Source of the DNA: Actinokineospora diospyrosa
GTDB taxonomy: Bacteria; Actinomycetota; Actinomycetes; Mycobacteriales; Pseudonocardiaceae
Direction: 5' to 3'
NCBI RefSeq assembly: GCF_024171925.1
Contig: NZ_JAMTCO010000013.1
Location: 1 to 64,000 of the forward strand
Length of the DNA stretch: 64,000 bases
The position numbers were made by a program, and so were the translations under genes. Of the stretch, positions 22,401 to 32,041 are shown piece by piece. The notes beneath the pieces were generated by a model. It ran no database searches. It had not been told where the DNA came from and worked only from the letters and a program-made list of their open reading frames with translations. Numbering within the stretch: position 1 is the stretch's first letter; each line of letters begins with the position of its first letter.

Positions 22401-22590
22401 ACTACTGGCCACCCAGCCCGAGACCCTCGCCGCCGCCCTGGCCGTCACCATGATCGACTTGGGCGTGCGCGCCGAGGGCATGACCCCACAGTGGTCGGAC
22501 CGCCTCGCCGTGTACCGGGCCCACCCCGACCCGTACGTACGCGAGTCCGCCATGCTCGTGTGCGACAAGAGCTCGCGGGCTCGCCTTTAG
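19429..22590 (+). CDS. Large helical-repeat (HEAT-like) protein
   Basis: This 1053-residue soluble protein is built almost wholly of short Ala/Leu/Arg-rich helices, in a pattern resembling HEAT or ARM solenoid repeats, for example [21 protein letters not shown] at about 650. No enzyme motif, signal peptide or membrane segment is visible. Such solenoids usually bind proteins or nucleic acid. The start is GTG 19429. An upstream 12-codon frame (ATG 19394) ends in TGA overlapping this GTG and might couple its translation, although that could be chance. SelO is divergent. Function unknown. Confidence 0.75.
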   Translation: MSPSAPSVDLGPLSALPYPDRARALADHARSLSAGRYAAVRAELVAGNAEERHLALHFAVARHDLAAVADALADPVVRRRALAAAIRLPVPDSALAALVRDSVPRADRIALYGVLRRSRRRDLADALLPEVASRFGDDDVARLLPACSAEAVSRVLPTIGTTPALLRALIPIAPHAVVAALAEGAKVFSRWRQADLEELLSIVAAREPESLISEDTLWRRYKYLPEVLAAVLTRSELLLDPADISPGSLSLPDRELTRQARRSLSTRTAEELASLLPWFVGRDRARLLATAPIARRREILELGYDSLLDNVGPAELRLLPDADRLELCAAILERPDSLRVARRREVTAVLPYARAKATLLAGTGAHSAEERAAGWRAAIECAANDPDPGALADLMTHSDRAWRDAPAVVHAALGAIARVPVRLLAPLPTEVPRAAMTNAKLVDPGHLAPLLDWVGRLVEHADADGRRALLPLVVQLTRDRRTAGWALRLPVGMGQSLWDELRAADQETVLRLAELLGPDLATVPELDDRVREIAFSRGEDAERAAVLWTRSTAPRETRVGELVAHDPKLGRVPELWSVVSRRRTDLVDRLLDAPLPHYAPSTAFRWTAAQRGAVSAAAGRVALDQDIDLGDRVAAVRSITDLDTVLLLVESPLPTLAAAAVRRLGARGDPRVAVPLLVQHAGRSDSVVARAAVQAVRVAAATLPDTDVLALLRPVVLDRGGSVGAAKEAVRFLADLRGAPVVDLLVQAWADPATHRDVRVLLVRAALPFLADPRIPPLLTEAVHGPMEVRTPVLITRREQVAERHRPVLAGIIAAGLATTEERRLEQLIEAYRRWWRDDRSGLARIGELALAPSIEVFGWAADLFVEAAVAGHALPVLDDVLHSWTTSGDPEAWQRLNAFAGRLDLRANTRLDPATTEVLRRVTAACRTRGLHGAAVRLLRRLALETLFQPRLSTAVWLELAAVDHPAAYWGWGLRPSETPSLERVREVLELLATQPETLAAALAVTMIDLGVRAEGMTPQWSDRLAVYRAHPDPYVRESAMLVCDKSSRARL

Positions 22591-22665
22591 ATCCCTGTCG
22601 GCCAGTCCGAGTCCGACGGTGGCACCTGGACAGATCACCTTGCGGAACTCGTGGACTATAGGTGG

Positions 22666-23013
22666 ATGACAGTGCACCGCGTCGTTCCGGACCTTGCCAG
22701 TACCTCCCTGGAAGCGGCCATCCGCTTCTACACCGGCGTCCTTGGGATGGAGGTCGTCATGGATCACGGGTGGATAGTCACGCTCGCGCAGCCCGGTCGC
22801 CCCGAAGTTCAGCTCAGCCTGATGACCCACGACGCCACTGCGGGCGTGATCCCCGTGGCGTCCATTGAGGTCGATGACGTCGACGCTGCCTATAGGGCGG
22901 CGCTACAGACCGGCGCTGAGATCGTCCACGAGCTGACCGCCGAACCCTGGGGTGTCCGCCGGTTCTTCGTCAAAGACCCCGACGGCAACGTCGTCAACAT
23001 CCTCGGACACTAG
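22666..23013 (+). CDS. Glyoxalase/VOC superfamily protein
   Basis: This protein of 115 residues has a single vicinal oxygen chelate module with TSLEAAIRFYTGVLGMEV near the start and the typical end FFVKDPDGNVVNILGH. VOC proteins act in aldehyde detoxification, dioxygenation, or drug binding such as bleomycin resistance. Metal ligands are not fully clear. The start is ATG 22666 or GTG 22651. The stop overlaps the convergent glutaminase gene by four bases. Confidence 0.82.
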   Translation: MTVHRVVPDLASTSLEAAIRFYTGVLGMEVVMDHGWIVTLAQPGRPEVQLSLMTHDATAGVIPVASIEVDDVDAAYRAALQTGAEIVHELTAEPWGVRRFFVKDPDGNVVNILGH

Positions 23014-23915
23014 AAGATCGACCACCCCGTGATGCTGGTGAATGCCGACAGCGCCAACGCCCCGGCGACAGAGTTACCGTGGGAATCCAGTGCCGGCCCC
23101 CAAGCGCACAGCACCCCTCTGCCGGGGATCACCGCGAGGATCCCGCCCCCGATCCCGCTCTTAGCCGGAAGACCGACGGCGTAGGCAAAGTCCCCAGCAG
23201 CGTCGTAGGTGCCGCACGTCAGCAACGTGGCGTTGAGCCGAGTGGTGTCCGCGGCCGACAGCAGCCGGGATCCGTTGGCGCGGATGCCACCCCGGGCGAG
23301 GAACAGCGCGGCCGTGGCCAGTTGGCCGCAGGTGGCGGCGATCGCGCAGTGCCACGTGTAGTGCTCAAGCACATCCTCGACCGGGTGGTGCAGGTTGCCG
23401 TGGTCGGCGATCAGGTGCGCGATCGCGCTGTTGCGGTGGTTGTGGGCCTGCTCGTCGGCCGCGACGACGGGGTCGAAGTGGGGGCCACCGCCGGACTCGG
23501 TGTGCAGGAGGTCGAGGACGGCGGCTTTGGCGTTGCCGGTGATGCCCAGCAGCCGGTCGGTGACCACGAGCGCGCCCGCGTTCACGAACGGGTTGCGCGG
23601 GATGCCGCAGTCACCGTCGAGTTCGGACAGGGAGTTGAACCGGTGCACCGAGGGCTGGCGGCGCACGCGCGACCACAGCGCCTCGCCGTCGTGGGCGAGG
23701 ACCAGGGCGAGGCTGAACACCTTCGACACGCTCTGCACGGAGAAAGCCTGGTCCCAGTCGCCGACCCCCTCCAGTTCGCCGTCCACGCCCGCGAAGGCCA
23801 GCCCGAACCGGTGCGGGTCCACCCTCGCCAGGGCCGGGATCGCCGAGGTCACCACGCCCGTCGTGATCCGGCCGACGGTCTCGTGCACCTCGGCCAGCAC
23901 GTCACTCAACTCCAC
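23010..23915 (-). CDS. glsA: Glutaminase
   Basis: This 301-residue enzyme belongs to the serine beta-lactamase-like glutaminase family, which hydrolyses glutamine to glutamate and ammonia. Landmarks are FSVQSVSKVFSLAL (nucleophile Ser and Lys), NPFVNAGALVVTD, the Asn/Glu-containing middle HNHRNSAIAHLI, and LPAKSGIGGGILAVIPGRG near the C-terminus, close to the usual glutaminase signature. The length matches the family. The GTG start at 23915 is chosen by family length, with a TTG two codons later as alternative. The gene ends convergent with the VOC gene and lies just downstream of the LAL regulator. Confidence 0.93.
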   Translation of the reverse strand: MELSDVLAEVHETVGRITTGVVTSAIPALARVDPHRFGLAFAGVDGELEGVGDWDQAFSVQSVSKVFSLALVLAHDGEALWSRVRRQPSVHRFNSLSELDGDCGIPRNPFVNAGALVVTDRLLGITGNAKAAVLDLLHTESGGGPHFDPVVAADEQAHNHRNSAIAHLIADHGNLHHPVEDVLEHYTWHCAIAATCGQLATAALFLARGGIRANGSRLLSAADTTRLNATLLTCGTYDAAGDFAYAVGLPAKSGIGGGILAVIPGRGVLCAWGPALDSHGNSVAGALALSAFTSITGWSIF

Positions 23916-23965
23916 GACGCAGAGCGTGGTGGACCCGGCGGCCCCCGGCCAATAGGGGAAATCCC

Positions 23966-26497
23966 TTACCGCCGCGCCAGCCGCGCGACCAACTGCGCCC
24001 GCGAGTGCACCCCCAGCTTCCGGTACACCCTGGTCAGCGTCGCCTCCACGGTCTTCACGCTCACGCTCAGCGCCGACGCCGCCTGCTGGTTGGTCGCCCC
24101 GGCGTTCACCAACTCGGCCAGCCGCGCCTCGGTGCGGGTCAGGTCGCCGTCCATCGGCTCCAGGTGCCGCAGCCGTTGCGCCGCGAGCGCCGACCACGGC
24201 CGCGCGTCGAGCCGGTCGAACAGTTCGGCCGCCTCCACCAGCACCGACCGCGCCGACCCGCGCCTGCGCGCCCGCCGCTGCACCGACGCCAGCGCGAGCA
24301 GCGTCCGCCCGGCCTCCACCAGCAGCCCCAGCGCGGTGAACCGGCCCGCGACCGAGCGCAGTTGGGCCGCCGATCCCGCGGCGATCCCGGCGGAGCGGTC
24401 GAGCATCGCCACCACGCCGTCGCGACCCAGCTCCACCGCCCGCTCCCTGGTCGTCACCAGCAGCGGCTCCGCGGTCGGGTCACCCACCGCGATCAGCGCC
24501 TCGGCCAGGTCGGCGTGCCACCGCAAGATCGACGGGTCGCCCACCCGCTGCTCGTCCTCCAGTTCGCGCACCCGCGACAGCACGGCCACCGCCTCGTCGG
24601 ACGCGGCCGTCACCAGCCGGACGACGCCGAGCGCGTGCAGGCACCGCGACAGGTAGATCCGGTCCTGCTCCTGCTCGGAAGCGACCGCGCCGCGCCGGGC
24701 ATAGGCCACCGCCCGCTCGAACGTCCCGCCCGCTGTTTCCGCTACCGCGGCCGTGTACCAGGCGGGCCCGGGGGAGAGGCCCGCCGAGGCGGTCAGCTCC
24801 AGTGCCCGCCGTGCGTAAGAGAGCGCGGGACCGCAACGCCCGGCGCGCCCGTCGACCTCAGCTAGCGACCGCAGGACGTCCACTACGTCATCGACCGCAC
24901 CCGCCCGCTGCGCCGCCGGTAGCAGTACCAGCAGCCGAGAGCGCGCCACCGTCAATCGGTCGTCGAACACCGCGTGCCGGACGGCCAAGTACTCCGGAGT
25001 GTCGTGCACGTCGATCCCGGCGCCCGCCAGCGCTAGCGCCTCATCGAGCGCGGACGAGTCCGGCAGGCCAAGAACCCGTTCCATCCGCGCCTGCACCGTC
25101 AACGCCCGCGCGCGCACGGCCATGTCGTGCACGGTGAGGCCCACCGCTTCCCGGGCTAGGTCGCGTGCCGTGACAGGGTCACCCGCGATGTTGGCGCGCA
25201 CCGCCTCCCACAGCCGCACCACCGCGATCAGGTCCGGGTCGTCACCGGCGTCGGCCAGCGCCGCGGCGAGCTGATCGTCCACATCGGTCATCGCTTGGCC
25301 TGCCGAGTCCGCCAGGGCCAATCGGACGCGCAGGCGCTGCCTCGGGTCGGTGCTGCGGTCGAGGACCAGCCGCGCCGCGTTCCAGGCGCGCTCGGCGAGC
25401 CCGGAGTGGCCCGCGTCCACCGCCGCGTCGCCCGCCCGGCGCATCAGCGTGTCCTCATCGGCCGGTGGTGTCCGCTGCGCCGCGAGCAGGCTCAACTCGG
25501 CCGCCAACCTGCGATTTCCCTGGTCGCGCACCACAGCGGCGGCCTGTTCGAGGTCATCGGCGAGCTCCTGGTCGGGGACCGAGACCGCCAACGCCCGGTG
25601 CCGGGTCCGCTGCACGGGGTCGTCCACGGCGTGCGCGAGGTCCCGGTGCAGGGTGAGCCGGTCCGCGTACGGGATGTCGGCGGTCAAGGTCGCGGCCACC
25701 GCCCCGGCCGGGAACGAGACGCCGTCGAGCTCGTCCACCACGACCAGGTCATCGACCTCGGCGAGGTCCACGCCGCCCGCCCGGTGCAGCACGGCCAGCG
25801 TGGGCCGCTCGGCGAGCGCCGCCAGCCGCAGCGTCCGCAGCACCGCCGCGTCCAGCTCGCCCAGCCGGGCACCGATGGTCCGCCGGACCGCCTCGGGCAG
25901 CGGAACCGCCGCGACCGGTCCCCGCCCGGCCAGCGCCGCGCCGAACTCCAGCGCCAGACCCGGGTTGCCGCCGCTGAGCGCGTGCACCCGCCCCGCCCAG
26001 CGGTACCGGAAACCGTTGTGGGCCAGCAGTTCGGCCACATCGTCCGGACTCAACGGCGACAGCGGCCCGCGAACGGCCTCCTCACCGCAGATGGCCACCC
26101 CGCGCACCGGCCGCCGGTTCGCGCGCTCGGCGACCACAACCCGCAACTCCGGTGCGTGCCGAATCGCGAACCCGATCAACTCGGCGCTCACCTGGTCCAG
26201 CCACTGCGCGTTGTCCACCACCAACAGGCCCGACAGCGCCCGCATCGTCTCCACCGCCAGAGCCCGCCCCTTGAGCCCATCACCGGCGGGCAAGCACGGC
26301 AGGCCTGCCGCCGCCCGCAGCTCCGCCAGACCGGCCCCGGGCACGTCCGCGTCGGCGGGCTGCGGCGCGAGCACCAACGCCGTCCCGGCGCGCTCGGCGA
26401 GGGCCGTGGCCAGGGCGGTCTTGCCGATCCCGGCCGGGCCGTAGAGCACCACCCGGGCGCGGTCGTGCTCGGCCACGCGGACTCCGACAAGGGGCAT
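23966..26497 (-). CDS. Large ATP-binding LuxR-family (LAL-type) regulator
   Basis: This protein of 843 residues has an N-terminal AAA-like NTPase with Walker A GPAGIGKTA (about residue 20) and Walker B LLVVDNAQWLD. A long helical TPR-like middle follows, and the protein ends in a LuxR helix-turn-helix with TNQQAASALSVSVKTVEATLTRVYRKLGV. This is the plan of MalT/LAL regulators, which in actinomycetes often control secondary metabolism or secreted enzymes. The start is uncertain. ATG 26497 is listed, with ATG 26536 as an alternative. It is divergent from the secreted protease gene at 26632, a likely target by position. It is not adjacent to the aminoglycoside cluster. Confidence 0.88.
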   Translation of the reverse strand: MPLVGVRVAEHDRARVVLYGPAGIGKTALATALAERAGTALVLAPQPADADVPGAGLAELRAAAGLPCLPAGDGLKGRALAVETMRALSGLLVVDNAQWLDQVSAELIGFAIRHAPELRVVVAERANRRPVRGVAICGEEAVRGPLSPLSPDDVAELLAHNGFRYRWAGRVHALSGGNPGLALEFGAALAGRGPVAAVPLPEAVRRTIGARLGELDAAVLRTLRLAALAERPTLAVLHRAGGVDLAEVDDLVVVDELDGVSFPAGAVAATLTADIPYADRLTLHRDLAHAVDDPVQRTRHRALAVSVPDQELADDLEQAAAVVRDQGNRRLAAELSLLAAQRTPPADEDTLMRRAGDAAVDAGHSGLAERAWNAARLVLDRSTDPRQRLRVRLALADSAGQAMTDVDDQLAAALADAGDDPDLIAVVRLWEAVRANIAGDPVTARDLAREAVGLTVHDMAVRARALTVQARMERVLGLPDSSALDEALALAGAGIDVHDTPEYLAVRHAVFDDRLTVARSRLLVLLPAAQRAGAVDDVVDVLRSLAEVDGRAGRCGPALSYARRALELTASAGLSPGPAWYTAAVAETAGGTFERAVAYARRGAVASEQEQDRIYLSRCLHALGVVRLVTAASDEAVAVLSRVRELEDEQRVGDPSILRWHADLAEALIAVGDPTAEPLLVTTRERAVELGRDGVVAMLDRSAGIAAGSAAQLRSVAGRFTALGLLVEAGRTLLALASVQRRARRRGSARSVLVEAAELFDRLDARPWSALAAQRLRHLEPMDGDLTRTEARLAELVNAGATNQQAASALSVSVKTVEATLTRVYRKLGVHSRAQLVARLARR

Positions 26498-26631
26498 CGG
26501 CCCATCTTGGGACGTCGGCGCGGCCCTGAACAGCATCAATTCGATGAACGAGGGGTTTCCCGCATTTCGGGCAGGTTCGCCCCCTCCCTAGCTTCGACGA
26601 CACCCTGCAACCGACTCCGACGGAGTTACAC

Positions 26632-28392
26632 ATGCGATTGCGAACTGCCCTGTGGTTGGCGTGCGCGCTGACCTTGTCCGTGAGCGCCGGGTACGCCTCC
26701 GGCGCGGGCTCGGAACCCGAGGACCCCGTGGTGGACGCGCTCAGCCGCGACCTCGGGATCAGCCGGTCCGAAGCGCAAGACAGGCTCGCCGACCAAGCAC
26801 AGGCCCAACTCGTCGCGGCAGCCCTGCCGCGCGCCGGTACCGCCGGCATGTGGCTTGACGGCGGGCTGAAGGTCGCCGTCACAGACGAGGCCACTGCGGC
26901 CGCCGTGCGTGACCTCGGCGCGCAACCGGTCAAGGTCAGCCGCGACCAGGCGACCCTCGACCGGCTCGTCAAGACCGTCGCCGACCGCGCGTTCCCCGGC
27001 GTCACCTCCTGGGGCGTCGACCCCCAGCACAACGACGTGGCCGTCCGCATCGACCGGACGCGAACGTCCCGCGCGTTCCCGGCGATCGAGGGCGTCCGCG
27101 TCGTCGAGACCACCTCGTCCCCGGTCCAGCAGGCGGGCACCGTCCAGCCGGGCAACCCCTGGTGGCCGGGCAGCGAGTCCAACTGCTCCGTGGGCTTCCC
27201 GGCCACGGACTCCTCCGGCGGCAAGCACTTCCTCACCGCCGGGCACTGCACCAACGACGCCAACCAGGCCGCCTACGGGCAGAGCGGCAGCCAGAACCGC
27301 ATCGGCACCTCCAACGTCGGCGGCTCCCGGACCGTCAACGCGCGTGAGGGCGACATGGGGGTCGTCGCCGTCACCGAGGCGGGCTGGTCGCTGTCGGCGT
27401 CGGTGAACACCTGGGGCGGCAGCGCGGTGACCGTCACCGGCTCGGTGGAACCGCTGGTCGGCCAGGCCGTGTGCCACTCGGGGAACACCTCGAAGTGGCA
27501 GTGCGGCGAGGTCACCGCGATCAACCAGTCGATCAACTACGGCAGTGTGGTCGTCGAGGGGTTGGCCACCACCACCGCGTGCTCCCTGGGCGGCGACTCC
27601 GGCGGCGCCTGGCTGGCCGGGGACAAGGCCGTCGGCCTGCACTCCGGCGGTGCCTCCTCGTGCAGCCCCGGCGGCGCGAAGGACCAGTCGATCTTCCAGC
27701 CGGTCAACGAGGCACTGCGCAAGTGGAACCTCACCCTGGTCACCGGCGGTGGCGGCGGCGACACGCAGGCGCCGACCGCGCCCGCCAACCCGCGCTCGAC
27801 CGACAGCACGTCCACCAGCGTGACCCTCGCCTGGGACGCCGCCACGGACAACGTCGGCGTCACCGGCTATACCGTCTACAACGGCACCGCGGTAGCAGCA
27901 ACGGTCGCGGCCACTACGGCAACGGTGACGGGCCTATCGCCCGACACCGCCTACACGTTCACGATCAAGGCCAACGACGCTGCGGGCAACTCGTCGCCCG
28001 CTAGCGCTGCCGTCCAGGCCCGGACCAAGCCCGGTAACCCCGGAGGCAGCCGAACCTTCCGCAGCGACACCGACTTCCCGATCCGGGACTACCAGACCGT
28101 CGTCAGCCCTCTTACCGCAACGGCGTCCGGTAAGGCCGCCACGACGGTGTCCGTAACCGTGGCCGCCACACACACCTGCCTCCAGGACCTCAACATCACC
28201 CTGGTCGGCCCATCCGGCACTTGGTACACCCTGCAGCGCTATGGCGGCTACCAGTGCACCGCCTTCCCGAACCCGAAGACGTTCACGGTGCCCAACGTCA
28301 ACGAGAACGCCACCGGGAAGTGGACTCTGCGCATCGGCGACAACGGCCCCGGCGATACCGGGGTGCTCGACGCGTGGACGGTGACCCTGTAA
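26632..28392 (+). CDS. Secreted streptogrisin-like protease with FN3 and P-domain
   Basis: This 586-residue exported protein combines several modules. The signal peptide is about 1-24, and an alpha-lytic-type propeptide covers about 30-165. The S1 catalytic domain shows His205 in LTAGHC, Asp241 in REGDMGVV and Ser323 in GGDSGGAW. A fibronectin III module lies at about 378-468. A C-terminal P/homoB domain from about 473 has LQDLNITLVGPSGT and GVLDAWTVTL. FN3 and P domains probably aid binding to substrate or stability. The S1E/S1D group is typical of actinomycete extracellular proteases. It is divergent from a LAL regulator and followed by a terminator. Confidence 0.93.
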   Translation: MRLRTALWLACALTLSVSAGYASGAGSEPEDPVVDALSRDLGISRSEAQDRLADQAQAQLVAAALPRAGTAGMWLDGGLKVAVTDEATAAAVRDLGAQPVKVSRDQATLDRLVKTVADRAFPGVTSWGVDPQHNDVAVRIDRTRTSRAFPAIEGVRVVETTSSPVQQAGTVQPGNPWWPGSESNCSVGFPATDSSGGKHFLTAGHCTNDANQAAYGQSGSQNRIGTSNVGGSRTVNAREGDMGVVAVTEAGWSLSASVNTWGGSAVTVTGSVEPLVGQAVCHSGNTSKWQCGEVTAINQSINYGSVVVEGLATTTACSLGGDSGGAWLAGDKAVGLHSGGASSCSPGGAKDQSIFQPVNEALRKWNLTLVTGGGGGDTQAPTAPANPRSTDSTSTSVTLAWDAATDNVGVTGYTVYNGTAVAATVAATTATVTGLSPDTAYTFTIKANDAAGNSSPASAAVQARTKPGNPGGSRTFRSDTDFPIRDYQTVVSPLTATASGKAATTVSVTVAATHTCLQDLNITLVGPSGTWYTLQRYGGYQCTAFPNPKTFTVPNVNENATGKWTLRIGDNGPGDTGVLDAWTVTL

Positions 28393-28410
28393 CCCAGGGC
28401 CACCGAGACC

Positions 28411-28451
28411 GGGCACCAGCCGCCACCCGACCCCCGGGGCGGCTGGTGCCC
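28411..28451. terminator. Hairpin terminator after the streptogrisin-like protease
   Basis: Perfect 13-base arms GGGCACCAGCCGC (28411-28423) and GCGGCTGGTGCCC (28439-28451) start 19 bases after the protease stop. Confidence 0.85.
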
Positions 28452-28568
28452 GATCGCGCGTCTCCAGACCGGTCACGAATCGAGAAGCGTCCTCCCGCGG
28501 CCCGACCTAGTGTTGCTCCCGTGTCCAACCGCGACACACCAACACCCACGGATTCCCGGGAGAACCGC

Positions 28569-28919
28569 ATGTCCAGCACCAACCTCGGCGCCAAGACCAT
28601 CCTGCACCCGGTCACCGACCTGGCCGCCGCCAAGGCCGTGTACACCGCGCTGCTGGGCACCGAGCCCCAGGCGGACGCGCCCTACTACGTCGGCTTCGAG
28701 CACGAGGGCCAGCACATCGGCCTGGTCCCCGGGGGCGCCGCCCAGGGGATGACCGGCCCGGTCGCGCACTGGCACGTCACCGACATCGAGGCCAAGATCG
28801 CCGAACTCACCGCGGCAGGCGCCACCGTCGCCCAGGCGCCCCGTGAGGTGGGCGGCGGTCGCCTGGTCGCCACCGTCACCGACCCCGACGGCAACGTCCT
28901 CGGGCTCATCCAAGACTGA
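28569..28919 (+). CDS. Glyoxalase/VOC superfamily protein
   Basis: This 116-residue single VOC module has AKTILHPVTDLAAAKAVYTALLG near the start, a His-rich middle (GPVAHWHVTDIEAKI) and the family end ATVTDPDGNVLGLIQ. The ATG at 28569 has GGGAGA 6 bases upstream. The similarity to the VOC protein at 22666 is only at family level. It lies 154 bases upstream of the UvrA-like gene on the same strand. Substrate unknown. Confidence 0.85.
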   Translation: MSSTNLGAKTILHPVTDLAAAKAVYTALLGTEPQADAPYYVGFEHEGQHIGLVPGGAAQGMTGPVAHWHVTDIEAKIAELTAAGATVAQAPREVGGGRLVATVTDPDGNVLGLIQD

Positions 28920-29073
28920 TGACCCGCGCGGCACGCGAGACGCGTGTCGTGCCCATCCGGTAAACAGTGGACCGAAGAGCCGAACAGCCGAGCACCCCGG
29001 GCCCGCGGGCACCCGCCGAGGCCGGGCCGGGGAGCGCGACACCGCCGCGGGCGGGCCGACCGATGGAGAGCAG

Positions 29074-31464
29074 ATGAGCAAGCCCAAGCGGGCGGCCGCC
29101 CAGGCGACCGGGTCGCACGTCGCGGACAGCCACGACCTGATCCGGGTCCTCGGCGCGCGGGAGAACAACCTCAAGGACGTCAGCGTCGAGCTGCCCAAGC
29201 GCAGGTTGACGGTGTTCACCGGGGTGTCCGGGTCGGGCAAGAGCTCGCTGGTGTTCAGCACCATCGCCGCCGAGTCGCAGCGGATGATCAACGAGACCTA
29301 CAGCGCGTTCGTGCAGGGGTTCATGCCGACGCTGGCGCGCCCGGACGTGGACGTGCTCGACGGGCTGACCACGGCGATCATCGTCGACCAGCAGCGGCTG
29401 GGGACCGACCCGCGCTCGACCGTGGGCACCGCGACCGACGCCAACGCCATGCTGCGCATCCTGTTCAGCAGGCTCGGCAAGCCGCACATCGGGTCGCCGC
29501 AGGCGTTCTCCTTCAACGTCGCCTCGATCAGCGGGGCGGGCGCGGTCACCGTCGAGCGCGCGGGCAAGACCGTGAAGGAGCGCCGCAGCTTCTCCATCAC
29601 CGGTGGCATGTGCCCGCGCTGCGAGGGCCGGGGTTCGGTCACCGACATCGACCTCGCGCAGCTCTACGACGACTCCAAGTCGATCGCCGAGGGTGCCTTC
29701 ACCATCCCCGGCTGGAAGTCCGACAGCTGGTGGACGGTGCGCATCTACGCCGAGTCCGGCTTCTTGGACCCGGACAAGCCGATCCGCAAGTTCACCAAGA
29801 AGGAGATGCAGGACTTCCTCTACCGGGAGCCGACCAAGGTCAAGGTCGAGGGCGTCAACCTGACCTACGAGGGCCTCATCCCCAAGATCCAGAAGTCGTT
29901 CCTGTCCAAGGACAAGGAGTCGCTGCAGCCGCACATCCGTGCCTTCGTCGAGCGGGCGGTCACCTTCACCACCTGCCCGGAGTGTGCGGGCACCCGGCTC
30001 AGCGAGGCGGCCCGGTCCTCGAAGATCAAGCGGATCAGCATCGCCGACGCCTGCGCGATGCAGATCAGCGACCTCGCCGAGTGGGTCCGCGGCCTCAACG
30101 AACCGTCGGTCGCGCCGCTGCTGGCCACGCTCGGGCACACGCTGGACTCGTTCGTGCAGATCGGCCTGGGTTACCTCTCGCTCAACCGGCCGTCGGGCAC
30201 CCTGTCCGGCGGTGAGGCGCAGCGGGTGAAGATGATCCGCCACCTCGGGTCCTCGCTCACCGACACCACCTACGTCTTCGACGAGCCCACAATCGGCCTG
30301 CACCCGCACGACATCCAGCGGATGAACGACCTGCTGCTGCGCCTGCGCGACAAGGGCAACACCGTCCTGGTCGTCGAGCACAAGCCCGAGACCATCGCCA
30401 TCGCCGACCACATCGTCGACCTCGGCCCCGGCGCGGGCACCGCGGGCGGCACCGTCTGCTTCGAGGGCACCGTCGAGGGCCTGCGCGCCAGCGACACCGT
30501 CACCGGCCGCCACCTCGACGACCGCGCGTCGCTCAAGGACGAGGTGCGCACCCCCACCGGCGCGCTGCAGGTGCGCGGCGCCACCGCCAACAACCTGCGC
30601 AAGGTCAACGTCGACATCCCGCTCGGCGTGCTGGTCGTGGTCACCGGTGTCGCCGGATCGGGCAAGAGCTCACTGATCCACGGCTCGGTCGCGGGCGGCG
30701 ACGGCGTGATCTCGGTGGACCAGACCGCGATCAAGGGCTCCCGCCGCAGCAACCCCGCCACCTACACCGGCCTGCTCGAGCCCATCCGCAAAGCCTTCGC
30801 CAAGGCCAACAACGTCAAGCCTGCCCTCTTCAGCGCCAACTCCGAAGGCGCCTGTCCCACCTGCAACGGCGCGGGCGTCATCTTCACCGACCTGGCCATG
30901 ATGGCGGGCGTCGCCACCCCCTGCGAACTCTGCGAGGGCAAGCGCTTCCAAGCCGAAGTCCTCGACTACACCTTCGGCGGCAAGGACATCAGCGAAGTCC
31001 TCACCATGTCCGTCACCGAAGCCACCGAGTTCTTCAGCACCGGCGAAGCCCACATCCCCGCCGCCCACAAAATCCTCACCCACCTCTCCGAAGTAGGCCT
31101 CGGCTACCTGAGCCTCGGCCAACCCCTAACCACCCTCTCCGGCGGCGAACGCCAACGCCTCAAGCTCGCCACGCACATGTCGGACAAGGGCGGGATCTAC
31201 GTGCTCGACGAACCCACCACCGGCCTGCACTTGGCCGACGTCGACCACCTGCTGGGACTGTTGGACCGCCTGGTGGACGCAGGCAAGTCGGTGATCGTGA
31301 TCGAACACCACCAGGCAGTCATGGCGCACGCTGACTGGATCATCGATCTGGGGCCTGGTGCGGGTCACGACGGGGGCAAGGTGGTGTTCGAGGGAACCCC
31401 AGCCGACCTAGTCGCCGCACGGTCGACTCTGACGGGCGAGCACCTAGCGGATTACGTGGGCTGA
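29074..31464 (+). CDS. UvrA-like (UvrA2/DrrC-type) ABC ATPase
   Basis: This 796-residue protein has two ABC modules, each with Walker A (GVSGSGKSS near 50; GVAGSGKSS near 528), signature (LSGGEAQR; LSGGERQR) and Walker B (YVFDEPTIGLH; YVLDEPTTGLH). Zinc-type cysteine pairs CPRC, CPEC, CPTC and CELC are present. It is about 150 residues shorter than housekeeping UvrA. It therefore fits the class II UvrA group, which includes DrrC of the daunorubicin cluster and is tied to tolerance of DNA-binding drugs. GGAGAG precedes the ATG. No DNA-binding drug cluster is adjacent. A hairpin follows the stop. Confidence 0.9.
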   Translation: MSKPKRAAAQATGSHVADSHDLIRVLGARENNLKDVSVELPKRRLTVFTGVSGSGKSSLVFSTIAAESQRMINETYSAFVQGFMPTLARPDVDVLDGLTTAIIVDQQRLGTDPRSTVGTATDANAMLRILFSRLGKPHIGSPQAFSFNVASISGAGAVTVERAGKTVKERRSFSITGGMCPRCEGRGSVTDIDLAQLYDDSKSIAEGAFTIPGWKSDSWWTVRIYAESGFLDPDKPIRKFTKKEMQDFLYREPTKVKVEGVNLTYEGLIPKIQKSFLSKDKESLQPHIRAFVERAVTFTTCPECAGTRLSEAARSSKIKRISIADACAMQISDLAEWVRGLNEPSVAPLLATLGHTLDSFVQIGLGYLSLNRPSGTLSGGEAQRVKMIRHLGSSLTDTTYVFDEPTIGLHPHDIQRMNDLLLRLRDKGNTVLVVEHKPETIAIADHIVDLGPGAGTAGGTVCFEGTVEGLRASDTVTGRHLDDRASLKDEVRTPTGALQVRGATANNLRKVNVDIPLGVLVVVTGVAGSGKSSLIHGSVAGGDGVISVDQTAIKGSRRSNPATYTGLLEPIRKAFAKANNVKPALFSANSEGACPTCNGAGVIFTDLAMMAGVATPCELCEGKRFQAEVLDYTFGGKDISEVLTMSVTEATEFFSTGEAHIPAAHKILTHLSEVGLGYLSLGQPLTTLSGGERQRLKLATHMSDKGGIYVLDEPTTGLHLADVDHLLGLLDRLVDAGKSVIVIEHHQAVMAHADWIIDLGPGAGHDGGKVVFEGTPADLVAARSTLTGEHLADYVG

Positions 31465-31472
31465 GGCCTAGT

Positions 31473-31504
31473 CCCCTGTGGGCGACTTCGGTTGCCCACA
31501 GGGG
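31473..31504. terminator. Hairpin terminator after the UvrA-like gene
   Basis: Perfect 11-base arms CCCCTGTGGGC (31473-31483) and GCCCACAGGGG (31494-31504) begin nine bases after the stop. No gene is seen between here and 31698. Confidence 0.85.
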
Positions 31505-31698
31505 TGTTGGTCGCGGTGGGCCGAAATCAGTGCTGCTTATGGCGGTTTGATCATGTAGTTGGAGCCGTTGCGCTGAGCGGGCTTTGTGCTGGCCGTGCAG
31601 TTGGCACTAGCGACTTCTGCGAGCGCTGGCCGAGCTCGCGGCGATGCCAACATGCTGGGCATTCTCTTGAGTGGCGAGCGTCGACGCGAGGCCATCGA

Positions 31699-31980
31699 TC
31701 AACGTTGCCACTCTGGCGCAAGGCGCTCGATCTCGCGAGTAGTTCGGCGGTTGCGAGCCATCTTGCCCGGGTCGACGAGCCCTCCGGTTTTCTGGGCTTG
31801 ATCGATCAGGGCATCAAGCGCCCGGCTGGGTACCACGTAGCGAGTACGCACCTTGACCGCGGGGAAGCTGTCCTCGCGGATCGCGCGGTACAGGGTCGCC
31901 GGGTCGACGCGCAGGATGGCTGCGGCTTCGCGGACGGTATAGAAGGTCGGCGTGCTTGTCCCGATGGCAGGCGGCGTCAT
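31699..31980 (-). CDS. Excisionase-like helix-turn-helix protein
   Basis: This 93-residue protein has a single HTH_17/MerR-type domain: FYTVREAAAILRVDPATLYRAIRE followed by FPAVKVRTRYVVPSRALDALI. Such proteins are excisionases or recombination directionality factors in actinomycete integrative elements, usually next to an integrase. No integrase is visible here, so it is probably a relic or has been recruited as a regulator. It lies at the left end of a segment with lower GC than its surroundings. Confidence 0.75.
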   Translation of the reverse strand: MTPPAIGTSTPTFYTVREAAAILRVDPATLYRAIREDSFPAVKVRTRYVVPSRALDALIDQAQKTGGLVDPGKMARNRRTTREIERLAPEWQR

Positions 31981-32041
31981 GGAGGGCTCCTCTCAGGTCG
32001 TCCAGCAAGTACCCGCACGCTCGACTTGAATGACCACACGA

